Source of the DNA: Porphyra umbilicalis | Lineage: Eukaryota > Rhodophyta > Bangiophyceae > Bangiales > Bangiaceae | Assembly (NCBI GenBank): GCA_002049455.2 | Contig: KV919072.1 | Location: 1 to 64,000, forward strand | DNA length: 64,000 nt | Direction of reading: 5' to 3' | Shown: positions 33,300-44,346 of the stretch, in pieces | Numbering within the stretch: position 1 is the first letter of the stretch | How the letters are laid out: every line of letters starts with the position of its first letter | The notes under the pieces: generated by a model | Told to the model about the DNA's origin: nothing | The model's input: the letters and a program-made list of their open reading frames with translations, nothing else | Databases searched by the model: none | Translations under genes and position numbers: made by a program

Positions 33300-34102
33300 A
33301 TGGCGCCCCCCCCCCCCCCCCCCCCCCCCGCGGCGCCGTCGCCCGGCGACGCGGCGGCCGCGGCCGCCGCCGCGCACGAGCGCGCCCTGTGGGCGGCGTT
33401 GGCGCTTCCCCCCGGGTGCTCCCCGACCGAGGCGGTGTCGACGGCGCTCGGCGCGGCGCTGCTCGCCGCCGCCGACGGGGTCGCGCCGCCGCCGCCGCCG
33501 CCGGCGGGTGACGGCGGCGGCGGCGGCGGCGGGGGTGGCGGCGGCGGGGGTGGCGGCGGCAGCAGCAACAGCGGCGACGGCGGGGGTGGTGGTGGGGAGG
33601 GCGGCGGCGCCGGCGGCGGGTGGGAGGGCGCCGGCGGCGGTCGGGAGGGCGGCGGCGGCAGCGGCGGTAGGGAGGGCGCCGGCAACGGCGGCGACGGCAG
33701 CACCAGGAGCGGCGGCGGCGGGCGGGACCCCCCCCCCGCACCCCCCTGGCAACGGCCGCCCTGTCGGCGCTCCCCCGCCTCCTCGGCGCCGCCTTTGGCT
33801 ACGGCGCCGCCGCCGGGTGGGTCGAGGCCGCCGCCGCCACCCCCGCCGCCGACCGCCGTGCGGTTGTGGCGCTCCTCGCGCCGGGGGGCCCCTCCACCGC
33901 CTCTGCCTCGCCGCCGACGGGGCGGCGGCGGGGGCGGCGGCGGCGGCGGGGGGGGTGGGGCGGCGCCCCCCCCCCCCCCACCGCCTACCGCGTGCGCTTC
34001 CCGCTCGCCAACCTCCCCGCCGTGACGCGCGTCGACGTTGCCGCGCGCGTGTGGGCGGCCGCGTCGGCGGTGGCGGCGGCGGGCGGGGGGTGGGGGCTGC
34101 CC

Positions 34103-34148
<46 letters not shown>

Positions 34149-35280
34149 ACGTGCCGCCCCCGCCCCCGCCGTCGATGCTCGGCGGGTTTGTGGTTGCGCG
34201 GCTGGTCGCGCCCCCGGGGGTGGCGCCCCCCGAGCTGCTCCTCGGCGCCGTCGAGTACCTGCTCCTGTGCCTCGTTGCGTCGTTTGTGTGGGCGGGGGGG
34301 GGGGGGGGGGGGGGGGGGTACGCCCGCCGCCCGTGCCGCTCGGCCAACCTCCCGTCGGTGCGGGCGCTCGGCAACCAGCTGCTCGGGTTGTGGGCGCTCC
34401 ACATGGCGGGGGGGATGGGGGGGGTGTGTTTGGGGGGGGGGGGGGGGGGGGGACGCCGCCGGTGGTGCCGCCCCCGCGACGGCGGCGGCGGCGGCGGCGG
34501 CCGCCGCCGCCCTGGCGGCGGGCGTGCCCCTCACCGCGGTCGTGCGGGCGGGGCCGCCCGCCGCGCGGCCGCGCCACGGCGGACTCTTCCTCGCCGCCGC
34601 CGTCGACTATTGGGTGCAGTGGTCGGGGGAGGCGCCGGCCGTGGCGCCGGCGTATGGGGGGGGGGTGCCCCCGCCGCGGGGGGGGGGGGGGGGGGGACCC
34701 GCCGCCCTCCACGCTGCCGCCGCCGCCGGTGGGGGGGGGGGGTGCACCCCATGGGGGGGGGGGGGGGCGTGGCTGCCCCCACTCCCGCCCGCCGACGGCG
34801 GCGGCGGCGGGATCACGTTTGACTCGCCGGTTAATGTGGACGGCAGCGGGGTGCTCCGGTCGCCCCGGCCGGCGGCGGGGGAGGGCGGCCGACGCGGTGG
34901 GGGCGGCGGCGGCGGCGGCGGTGGCGGTGGCGGCGGTGGCGGCGGTGGCCTCCCGCCCGGCTTGGCGGCACTCCACCCCGACGTGTGGAGCGTCGGCGCG
35001 CTGCCGCGCCCGCCCGCGTCGGCGTGGGTGTGGGACGCCCTCGCGGTGGTGATGCTCGTCCTCCGCCTCCCGCCGGCCGCCGGCGGCCCCGAGTGGTCCC
35101 GCCGCCCCCGGCGGGGGCGGCGGCTGCGGGGGCGCGGGCGGGGGCGGGGGCGGGGGTGTCGACGCCCGCGACGGCGGGGGGGGGGGGGGCGGCCCCGCCG
35201 CCGCCGCCCTCGTCACGCCGGCGCGCCAGACGCGGCCGACGGCGGCGGCGGCGGCGGGCGGCCCGCCGCCGCACACCACG

Positions 35281-35312
<32 letters not shown>

Positions 35313-37436
35313 GGCGGCGCCGTCGCCCCCGCCACCGCCCCGCGGCCGTTTGTGTGGGGGGGACCCCCGCCCCCGTCAGCGGTGGAGGGGGCGGCGGGGG
35401 GCCGGGGCCCCCCCCGGGGTGCCCCCCTCCCCGCCGCGTCCCCGTCGTCGCCATTGACGCAGGCGGGCCCCCCGCCGCCGCGCTTCCTCCACGCCACCCC
35501 CGGGGCGCGGGGGGCGTCGCCCTCGGGCTTTGCCACCCGCCGCTCGCCGAGCGTGCGGGGGGCGGCGGCAGACGCGGCCCCCCCCCCCCCGGCGGGGCCG
35601 TCGGCGCCCTCGCGGCGGCCATGGGCGTCGACGCCTACCCCGCCGGCGCGTCGCTGTTGCACCCGGGGCGCGCGGCGGCGGCGGCGGCCGCCGCCGCCGC
35701 CACCGCCGCCGCCGACCTGTCGGGGCCCCTCGACGTGGAGGCGGCGCGCGCGGGGCTGCTCCTCGGCGGCGGCCTCATCCCCGCCGCCGTCCACTGCGCG
35801 CTCGCGGCGGCGCGGCTCGCGGATGAGATTTCGCCCGTCGCCGCGGCGGTGCGGGTGCTCGCCCTGTACGTGGCGCCGTGGGCGGGGGGGGTCGCCGACG
35901 CTGCCGCGACGGCGCTGCTGCCGCGGTCGCGGCGGGGCGGGCGGGGGTGGGGGGGGGTGGGGGAGGGGGGGGGGCGCTCGGGCGCCGCCGCCCTCGCGCG
36001 GCTGGCGCACCTCCCGTTTGTGGGGGGGGGGGGGGGGGGGGGGGGGGCGGCCGCGCGGGGGGGGGGAGGTGGGGCACCCCCGCCCCCCCGCCGGCCCCCG
36101 TCCCGGCGCCGTCGGTGCCCACGTGGCCGGCGGCGGGCCTCGCCACCCGCGTCGCCGTGTACGCGCGCGTCGTGCCGGCGGCGGTCGCCGTCGCCGCCGA
36201 CGCCAATGTGGGGGCGTCGGTGCAGGGCTCGCCGGCGCTCGCGTTGCTCGCTGCTGCCGCGGGCGCGCCCGTGCCGCCGCCGGCGGCGGCCCCTGGGGGG
36301 GCGACCCGTCGGCCGCGTCGGCGGCAGCGGCGGCGGCGGCGGCGACCGCCGCCGCCGCCGCCGCTGCCGCCGACGCGGGGTTCGACCCGGCGGCCGCCGC
36401 GTTTGGCGGCCCCCCCCCCCTGCTCACCGACGCGGTGCCCGTGGAGCTCCTCCCGTCGGTGCGCGCAGAGTTACCCGCCCGCCTCGCCGCCCTCGCCACG
36501 TCCATGGACGATTTGACGGCGCGGGAGTGGCGGGCCGCCGCGGCGGGCGCCGGCGGCGCCGCCGCCGCGGCCGCCGCCGGCCCCGCCGCCGCCGTGGCGC
36601 CGACCGCGTCGACGCTCCGCGCGGCGGCCGCGGCCGTGTGGGCGGGCGCCGCGGCGAGCGTGCCCGGCGCCCCCCCGTCGCCCTCGTCGTCCCCGCCGCC
36701 CGCGGCGGGCATGACGCGCGCGGTCGTGGCCGTTGCCACGTGCCCCTCGCCCGTCGCGCCGGGGCTGTCGCGGACCGACCGCTCGACGCGCCGCCGCGCC
36801 GTCCGCCGGTCGGCCATGAGCGGGCGGGCGGCGCTGCGGGGGCTCGCCGTCCGCCTGGGGGTCGAGGCGCCGCCGCTGCTGGGGGTGGGGGGGGGCGGGG
36901 GGGGGCGGGGGGCGGGGGGGGAACCCACCGTGTCCCCCACGTCGGCGGCGGCGGCGGCGCTCGGTGGGTCGGCGCGCGCGGCGGCGGCGGCCGTTGCGGC
37001 GGCGGGGGACGTGGCGCTCGCGCACTGGCGGTGGCGGTCGGCGGCGGCGGGGGCGGGCGGCGGCGGTGGCGGCGGCGGGGCGGCGGGCGGTCGGGGCCGT
37101 GGCGGGCCGCCCGTCCCGTCTGGCGGCGGCGACGCGGCCGGCGCGCCGACGCCGGCGCGCTCGGCGGTGGTCAGCCGCTCGGGCGGCGTGCGCGGCGTGG
37201 AGGTGGCCGACGTGCCGTGGCTCGGGTCGGTGTGGGATCGGCCCGTGGCGCCGGGCGAGTGGGGGGTGGCCGTCGCCGCGCTGCGCGCGGCGGCGCGCGT
37301 CGCCGAGCGCCTGACGGGGCGGGAGGTGGGGGGGCGCGGCCTCGCGCGGTGGGGGGTGCTCGTGCCCCTGTGTGTCGGCATTGTGGTCGTGTACGTCGCT
37401 GCGCTCGCCGCGGCAGCGTCGGCGGCGGTGGTGTGA
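33300..37436 (+). CDS. Large protein of unknown function with C-terminal membrane anchor, multiple frame breaks
   Basis: I do not recognise this family. An ATG at 33300 opens HERALWAALALPPGCSPTEAV in one frame. Plausible, non-repetitive protein then continues by switching frame at C/G runs: LATAALSALPRLLGAAFGYG (from about 33750), YRVRFPLANLPAVTRVDVAA, GAVEYLLLCLVASFVWA, LPSVRALGNQLLGLWALHM, then another frame with FLAAAVDYWVQWSGEAPA, then GGLIPAAVHCALAAARLADE, then GLATRVAVYARVVPAAVAVA, then VELLPSVRAELPARLAAL. It ends with a hydrophobic anchor LVPLCVGIVVVYVAALAAA at the extreme C-terminus. Breaks lie near 33730, 34440, about 35150-35600 (more than one), 36010-36075 and 36295. The total is about 1350 residues, with long Ala, Gly and Pro linkers. 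The single C-terminal membrane segment suggests a tail-anchored or type I protein. Confidence 0.5.
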
Positions 37437-39556
37437 GGGGGGGGGGGGGGGGGGGGGCGCCATGGTGGTGGTCCACGGCGTTGGGCGGCGACGGCTGTCT
37501 CGTTTGTTCTCTGTGTGTCCTGCATGGGTGCGCGCTGGCCGTGCGCGTGGCGGGGGCTTGGACACCCGTGCCGGCGCCCGACCGGCGCGGGGTCTGGGGT
37601 CGAGCGGCGCCACAGACGGCGGGGAGGGCCATGACGAGCCCCGCAAAGCGGCTGCACGTCGACCATGCTCAGGGGTACCAGGCGGTGGCGGGAGGTCGAG
37701 CCGCCGCACGCCGCCGGCGGCCGCCGCTGGGGTGGGGGCGGTAATGGCACGGCCGCCCCAGCAGCGGCGGCAGCGGCGGCGGCGGCGGGGGTGGTGGCCG
37801 CCGTGGTCAGCCCACCCGCAAGGCAGGGCCTCGAGGCTGGCACGTCGACGCCGCGGGGCGCAGGGCGGGCGGGTGGGTCGGCTCGCGGGCCGCGCGGTGG
37901 GCGCGCGGGTCGGCTCGCGGGCCGCGCGGCGGGCCGCGCGGACGCCAGCCCAGGCGCTTGTTTTTTTATTCCGCGGGCGTGGCCATCGCAGGGCGCCCAG
38001 CGACGGCGCTGGGTGCCCACCCGCCGCTTGTGCCCGCCGTGGCAGAGGGGCCGTGCCCCTCGGGGGGGCGCCGGCAGACGGCGGCCAGTGGCGGCCACCC
38101 CCGTGGCGGCTACAGCTGCGCAGTGCACCTCGTTGCCCAAATCGCTCGTACAAAAACTTGCACGACCCCTCGTAAGCACCTGTACGAGGCGTGTTTTTTT
38201 TGGCAAAAACATGTTGAATCATGCATACGTTTGCATGACTGCATGTTTCAATGACTTCTTGGATGCACCAGAAGCCTCTTTGAGAGCCGCTTCCTATGGT
38301 CTTGAGCGACATGGTGAAAATGCGCATGTGCAAACGTACACATGTGCTCAACAAGTGCGTGCGAGCGCTCCTCTCCTTCCAACGAGGTGTGTTCGATTTT
38401 CTTGCACGCTTCATTAAGACACCGTGTTCGAGGGGTGCGTATCAAGTCGTGCGCGGGGTCTGGAGGTGCTGGGAAAGTACCTTTTAGCCACAGTTATCTG
38501 CCGATCTGCCCGACTTCGTCACACTTACTTCCAGCCGCAGGAGCAACTGCTGCCCTTCCACAAACGGCGATCGGCAATGGCTGGGGAAATGCGATTTCCC
38601 ATTCCACGAGGTCTTCGACGAGTGCCAAAGAACGGTGCATCCCGAGGGAAAAGAGGCTTCCCGTCGGCCACAAAGGGGGTTACGGCGCGATCCGCATCGA
38701 TCCACGGGTCCGCTTACTTCGCGTGGTTGCCCGGTCTTGGTCGCTGCCGGCGTTTGCCTGCCTGGCGCCGCCACATCCTCTCCGCTACACATCGGGCACA
38801 CGCGCCCTCTATAACTGTGGCGCCTCCCCCATCCCTCTCCAGAGGTAGCCAAGCAGCTCTTTACGCCTCGTCCACCCGCAACAGCCCCGTCCGCAGCGGC
38901 TGCCACCGGCGGCTATCCCCCGGTTCGGCTGCCATGTCTGTGGCGTCGGAAGAGAGCCCCAACGTCTCGTCCCTTAGGCAGGACTCCGTCGGACCACAGC
39001 ACCATCTTCTGAACTGACTGCCCCCCCCTCCCCCCGCCGCTGCCCTCCCCCCCCTCCGGCTGCCTCCCCCCCACGCTGCCCACCCCTCCCCCACCGGCCC
39101 CACCGGCGCCGCCAGCCCAGGGCAGAGCAGGAAAGGAGTGAGCCAGGGCTGCACCCTCGCTTGCGAGGCCACGTCCTATTTCCTCTATTCGTACGAGAGA
39201 GGGGTGCTTGCTTGCCCCCGCAGGAACAGCAGGCCGCGAGAGGGTGTCGGCTGCGGCGGCGGCCAGAGCGAGTAACGCCGGTAGAGAGGCGTCAGCCTGC
39301 GAAAACTGTGTGTCTCTTCCCACTCACCGCCCCGCAGTCGGCACAACCTTCCTCTGCTCGTGGGCTGCACGATGGTGTCCTTCTACGTATTTCTTGCCCT
39401 GCTCGGCACAGATTCGGTACTGAGCACCTCACCAGTTTAGTGTATCAAGTCGCACTTGTACGAACTTGAGAGGACTTCACAGAGCTCTTAATCACGCCCT
39501 AATCTCGTCGGCACCACGCCACAACGAGTTTTTGGACGGGATACGAGCAAACACTC
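37437..39556. other. Intergenic region downstream of the large gene
   Basis: GC-rich to about 38100, then balanced. A weak inverted similarity (ACTTGCACGACCCCTCG near 38155 and the complement of ACTTGATACGCACCCCTCG near 38430-38450) might be another degraded TIR element. A minus-strand frame at 38913-39323 (starting MGRDTQFSQADASLPALL) has coding-like composition but no domain. A 27-codon plus-strand frame begins at a good ATG at 38935. Neither is called as a gene. Confidence 0.4.
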
Positions 39557-41102
39557 CTAGTGTCTATTCTACCGCAAAATCGCATCAAATGATGCGAGGT
39601 CGAGCATCAAATGATGCGGTGCCGGAATCGCCGTTTTTGGGGCATCTGAGTGGGAAATCGAGCAATTTTGCACCTACGAATGCACGTTGATGCTTTTCTC
39701 GTTCGTACGATGAGCATGGGCTACGGCCGTGACGGTCTATCACAAAGAAGACACGTATAGCACTACCCCTGTATCAAAAGATGTTTGAAACAATGATCAG
39801 AAGGCCTCTGTAGAATGGGACAAACACCGTCCCCCCCCTCCCCAACCCCCCCAGAACATCCGAACTGGGCGATACATACGAGCCCCCTCTGCCGTCTGTG
39901 GGCACCAAACCTCGCCAAATTGGACGAGGGGGCAAGAGTGGGGCGGCGCCTGTCGCAGGGGGCGGGCGGGCCGTGCGGTAGCGGCGGCGGAGGCGGCCGC
40001 AGGTGTGAAACCAGAGGGGTGGGAGGGGAGGGGGATGAGGCGGTCTGTTGGTTGAGGGGGGGGGTTGGGCGGCGAGGAGAAAGAAGAAAAAAGCAGCCAT
40101 GGACGTTCCTCTGCTTCAAGCGCACTCGCTCAAACCCACCGCCGCCGCACGCCACATGCTCCGCCTGCCTGCCTGCCTGTCGCCTACACCCCTCGCAGCG
40201 TGACCAAAGCCCCCGCTGCGACCGCCACGCCACGCCCCGCGCCACCTCGTCTCGCCACGCCCCGCCCCGCCCCACCCGCTGCTCCTCGGCGGCGGGAAGT
40301 CCCCCAAAAGTTGCTTCCCTCAACCTCACCCAACGCCCCCCCCCCCGGGGACTGCCACCAATTCCATGCTGTCGGTGCACACGCAGACACGGGGCAGCCC
40401 GGCTGGTGTTTTCGCAGCACCAACGCGCTGAGCGTCTCGCGGGTGACCAGCTGGTAGTACTTGTCGGTCCTGAGGAAACAAGAGGGAATTTCTGCGTTGG
40501 GGGAGGGGGGGGGGGGGTCGGGGGAGAAAAGGGAGGGGGGGGGGGCAGGCACGCAGGGGACGTGAGGCGCCGCGGTGGCGCAGTGGGGTGGCGGTGCGGG
40601 GTGACTAGGTCACCAAGTACATTGATGAAGGGGCAGAGACGTACAAGAGGCGCGAAAAAAGACTGGGGGGGGCACGGACGTGGGGAAAGGGGCGCGCGGG
40701 AAACAGGGAGGCGGGGAGTGAGGTGACAAAAAGCGGTGGGGGGGGCGGGGGGGCCGCGCAACTGCGCCCCCACAAGCCCAGAGAGCTGGGAGCATGCCAC
40801 CACCCTCCAGGAAGGCCGCTGGGGGCCTGCGCGTGGCGTGGTCGACCATAGCGCCGGTTCTGTGAGCGCCCGTTGCAAGGTGAGAATGCGCTACGAATGT
40901 GCAGATACTCGCGCCAAGACCCTACTTGTTCTCGAGCTAGCATGCCCCCGAGTTCCCCCAAGACTAAAGAGACGCTGCTGAGTCCGTTTCTGTTGTCAGA
41001 AAGAGCACCAGAGGCCAAGAAGAACAAGATAAACGGTGTAAAAAAACCGCATCATTTGATGCGAATCGCATCAAATGATGCGGTCAGTAGAATAGACACT
41101 AG
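39557..41102. mobile_element. TIR element of about 1.5 kb with GC-rich cargo
   Basis: CTAGTGTCTATTCTAC (39557-39572) pairs exactly with the complement at 41087-41102. A TA at each end (39558-39559 and 41100-41101) allows a TA target duplication. Each end carries two copies of GCATCAAATGATGC, itself an inverted motif: 39582-39595 and 39604-39617, then 41049-41062 and 41068-41081. The ends are AT-rich, but the interior is strongly GC-rich with host-like C and G runs, and holds a possible captured exon on the minus strand. No transposase is present. The layout resembles Pack-type TIR transposons that carry host gene fragments. Confidence 0.7.
40350..40469 (-). pseudogene. Possible captured host exon inside TIR element
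   Basis: On the minus strand a long pyrimidine tract ends in ttcctcag, a good splice acceptor, at 40470-40477. The following frame reads TDKYYQLVTRETLSALVLRK, then HQPGCP, with strong third-position GC, unlike the surrounding low-complexity frames. I do not recognise the protein. An exon of a host gene carried by the element is inference; the rest of the gene is not visible here. Confidence 0.35.
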
Positions 41103-41552
41103 TAGCGTGCGAGCAGGAGCCCGTTTTCAACGAGCGTTTACGAGCGATTTGGGGGAAAAACGGGCTCGTGGTGGATCCAGCAACGAGGTGCACTGCGCTG
41201 TTGCCCATCCCGCCGTCCCGCCGCCCGTGGTGCTGCAAGATTCCGCCTTGGATTCACCCCATTTTCGAGCGCTCGCTGGATTCCCCCCCTTCAGACAGTG
41301 GGCGGAAGGGGGATAGGGGGCCTTGTTGCTCTAAATACCCCGACATCGACCGATTTTTTGGGCGAACTTCGCGTGTGGTTGCATGCGCTTGCGCACACGC
41401 CCGTGGGACTCGTGGGCATATCCGTGTCGCCTGCCCGCGTGGCAGGCGGGCCAACTGCCGCACGGCCGTACGGCAGCCCGGTGCCACCCCCGACGCCCCC
41501 CCCCCCCGCACCGTACCGCATACGGCTGCTGTCGCCATCACTGTCGGCTGCC

Positions 41553-42698
41553 ATGGGCCGCAAGGTGGTACGTTTTGGCTTCCATCAGTGCGTCGGCTCC
41601 AGTCGGAGCAGAGCCGTGGTGTTTTTTCCTGCCGTTTGACACCCGTCCCTGGCCTGCTGGCGGCTCTGTCCGCAATATGGTACGGCAACGGCTGCTCACG
41701 CGCTTGGCCTGCCCTCCCTCCCCTTGCCCCTTGTTTCCCCGTCCATTCTGCTTCGACCTCTGCACGTCTCTGTGACCCCCACCCGCCCCGCCAACCACCC
41801 CACCGACAGGCTGGCTGCGTGCCCGTCCTCATTGACGCGGCGACGGCCACCCCCACCGTGCTCCTCGTGCAGTCCCGGTGGTCCCCCGCCATTTGGCTGT
41901 TCCCCAAGGGCGGCGTCGATGGCGGGGAGAGCGCCAAAGAGGCGGCCGTGCGCGAGACGCTGGAGGAGGCGGGCGTGGCGGGGGCGGTGTGGGGGAGCAA
42001 GCTCGGCGTGTGGGAGTTTGCGTCGACCGGCCAAAAGCAGAAGATGTGGTTGTTTCGCGTGACGGACGTGCACGACAAGAGCTCTAAGAAGTGGAAGGAG
42101 GTGCGTTGGTGTGAGGGTGTCGGGGGGGTGCAGTGGGCTGTTGGGGGGGGGGGGGTCTCGTTGGCTCTTTCGGGCGTGGGGTGGTGGGTGACTGGGCGAG
42201 TGCAGAACACGGTCTCCCGTTTGGGACATGGCATCTGACACTCGGCATTTCTTGCTCTGCTTTTCACCTCCTCCTTTGTGGTGTGGTTGGGGTGCTGCAG
42301 CGGAACAAGCGTGCTCGGCAATTCCTCTCCTTTCCCGACGCACGCGCCCTCATGATGAACGTCGACCCAGCGTACGCTCACCCCTTCCGCGTCTCCGTTT
42401 TCCCTTTGCTCGCGATGCGTTTCCCGCCACTTGGCTGGACGTTGCCACTGACATGGTCCCCTGTGAATGACCCTGCGTTTGTTCTTGGCCGCTGCTCTGC
42501 TGCTGTCGGCCGCCCCGTAGGGAGAGGAGAATGGAGCTCGTGGAAATCCTCGACGCTGCCGAGAAGCGGCTCGCCAAAGTGCAGGCCAAGGCCGCCGCCA
42601 AGGCCGCCGCCAAGGCCGCCGACGCGACCGCCACGGCATCGGCGGGCACCTCGTCGGTCGAGACGGGAGATAGTGAGGAGAGCGACGGCAGTGACTGA
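41553..42698 (+). CDS. Nudix hydrolase, diphosphoinositol polyphosphate phosphohydrolase-like, four exons
   Basis: The gene hydrolyses a nucleoside diphosphate-linked substrate; the family members closest in pattern cut diphosphoinositol polyphosphates and diadenosine polyphosphates. Model: exon 1 41553-41567 (MGRKV), exon 2 41810-42100, exon 3 42301-42371, exon 4 42521-42698; all three introns are GT-AG (acceptors gacag, tgcag and cgtag). The protein is about 184 residues. It starts AGCVPVLIDA, and the Nudix box spans about 39-61 (GGVDGGE, then REtLEEAGV) with every G, E, R and E of the signature present. KMWLFRVTDV, KKWKE joined to RNKRARQFLSFPDARALM, and ELVEILDAAEKRL follow, as in this subfamily. 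The tail is KAAA-rich, then acidic. Exon 1 is tiny, and its donor could also be four bases upstream with shifted phase, so the N-terminus is the least certain part. Confidence 0.75.
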
Positions 42699-43243
42699 GC
42701 GGACTGCCCCTGGTCGGGCGAGGCGTCGGCGCCCGAGGCAGCGGCTCTTGATTTCTCTTGTTTCTTCTCTACCCCTTGCAGTGACGCTGGTTCCCTGGAC
42801 GCGCTCCAAACGTTGGTGGGTTCTTGTCTGCCGCCTCGTCTTGGAGTGTTTGCGGGACTGTCTGGAGTTTGATTTTCTTGTGCCAATGTACACACACCCT
42901 ATAAAAAACGCAAGCAAACAGACGGTAGCCCCATGGACGCGCGCGGTGCGCCGCCCAACCAGCCGTCGACACCGCCGCGTCCTCGTCCGCAACCGCGCGT
43001 CGGGGTTGGCAACGACGTTGCGCGGGTGGCGCGCGCCGACCACACACCCACGATACGCACGCCGACGACTGCACGGCGCGCGCAGCAACACGCCCCGGCA
43101 TCCCAGCCACAACCCCGAGCCCCCTTCTCTCGCAACGCCGATCACCCCACGACAACCGCCGCCCGGCGCAGCGCACCCCCGCGTGCATCCCCCCACCCCT
43201 CCCCCCCCCCCCCCCCCCCCCCCCGGACCCCCCCACCCCCCCC
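42699..43243. other. Spacer between Nudix and ClpS-like genes
   Basis: The 3' flanks of two convergent genes. It includes a C run of about 25 bases near 43199-43224. No gene is supported. Confidence 0.5.
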
Positions 43244-43857
43244 TCACTCATCCGCCTCGAGCGTCACCCAAATCTCCTGCCGCTTCAATTGTTCCGCGTA
43301 AAACTCGGCGTGCTCCTCAATGACGACGCACACGAGCGCGGCGCCCGACGCTTGGGCTTCCGCAAAGACGCGGCTCGCCTCCTTCTTGGCCAACTGCACG
43401 ACCTTTTGCAGCTGCGTCGTGACGTGGCCCTCCTCGTACTCCTCGTCGCCGAGGAGGATCACCTTCCACAGGGGGATCTCGTCGGCCTCCGTTTTGCGCG
43501 TCGGCCGCGCCTTGGCAGACCCGCCCTTGGCGTCGGCTTCGGGCTCGGCGGGGGCGGCCTCGCGGAGCTTCCCCGCGTCTTTTTTGATGGACGTCTTGGG
43601 GCGGCCGACCTTGACGCCGGGCGCGAGCGCCGTCGTCGGCGGCGCCTCGGCGGTGGCGGCGGGGGGGGGGTGGCCACATGGTGCGCCGTGGTGGTAGAGG
43701 TCGAGGGGGGGAAGACAGTGGAGGCGCCGCCCACGCGGGCGGGCCGGGCGGCGGCGGCAGCCGGCCGCCGCCGCCCCGACGCGGCGTGCAGGGCGCGCCC
43801 AGACGCGGCGCGGACGCCGACCGGCGTGGCCGGCGCAAAGGCGGGGAGCGACGCCAT
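43244..43857 (-). CDS. ClpS-like Clp protease adaptor with plastid-transit-like N-terminus
   Basis: About 204 residues. The N-terminus MASLPAFAPATPVGVRAASG, rich in Ala, Ser and Arg and poor in acid, looks like a plastid transit peptide. The C-terminal domain reads LWKVILLGDEEYEEGHVTTQ, then LQKVVQLAKKEASRVFAEAQ and EEHAEFYAEQLKRQEIWVTL. This follows the ClpS fold, which brings N-degron substrates to ClpAP/ClpC. The degron-pocket residues differ: the usual Asn-Asp-Asp is Gly-Asp-Glu, and the His of the EVHRKG segment is Gln. Substrate choice may therefore differ, or this may be a ClpS-fold relative. The transit frame and the domain frame are split at a run of ten C (43661-43670 on the plus strand). 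One more base joins them in phase through PPPAATAEAPP. Confidence 0.7.
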
Positions 43858-44346
43858 AGTGGTGAAGCTGCTGGTGGTGGACGCAGGAGTGCAACGGTGG
43901 CGGTGTGGGGTGGCAGACGACGGCGGCGGCGGGCGGGCAGGCGAGGGCGGCGGAGGCGATGGCCGCGGTTCTGGTGGGCGTGGAGCTGCGGCGGCACGCG
44001 GCTGTGAGATTGCAAAGTTGACCGCGGGGTCGCCGTGTTGGAGGAGTGGGGTCAAATACGTACTGCACCCGGCTTGCCACAGACCAAAGGATGCAGAGAA
44101 ATAACGAATATATTTGTGAAAAATTCTTATGGCACAGGGCCGTTCCAACAAGGCGGTGAAAAAAAACAGACAAACCCCAGACTCCATACGATGCAGACGC
44201 GGGGTCGGCCCCTGCGGGGGACCGCCACTCCCAGTCGCGGGCGCGCACGCGCGCCCCGCAACAAAACTCGCAACGCAAAAACACACATGTGCCCAGACGG
44301 GAGGCCGGGCCTCTACAATTGCCCGCGTGCACCCGCACCCCCCCCT
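43858..44346. other. Spacer between ClpS-like gene and repeat-protein gene
   Basis: About 490 bp. It holds the likely promoter and leader of the ClpS-like gene and the 3' flank of the repeat-protein gene, both on the minus strand. Composition is balanced around 44060-44200. No other gene is seen. Confidence 0.5.
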
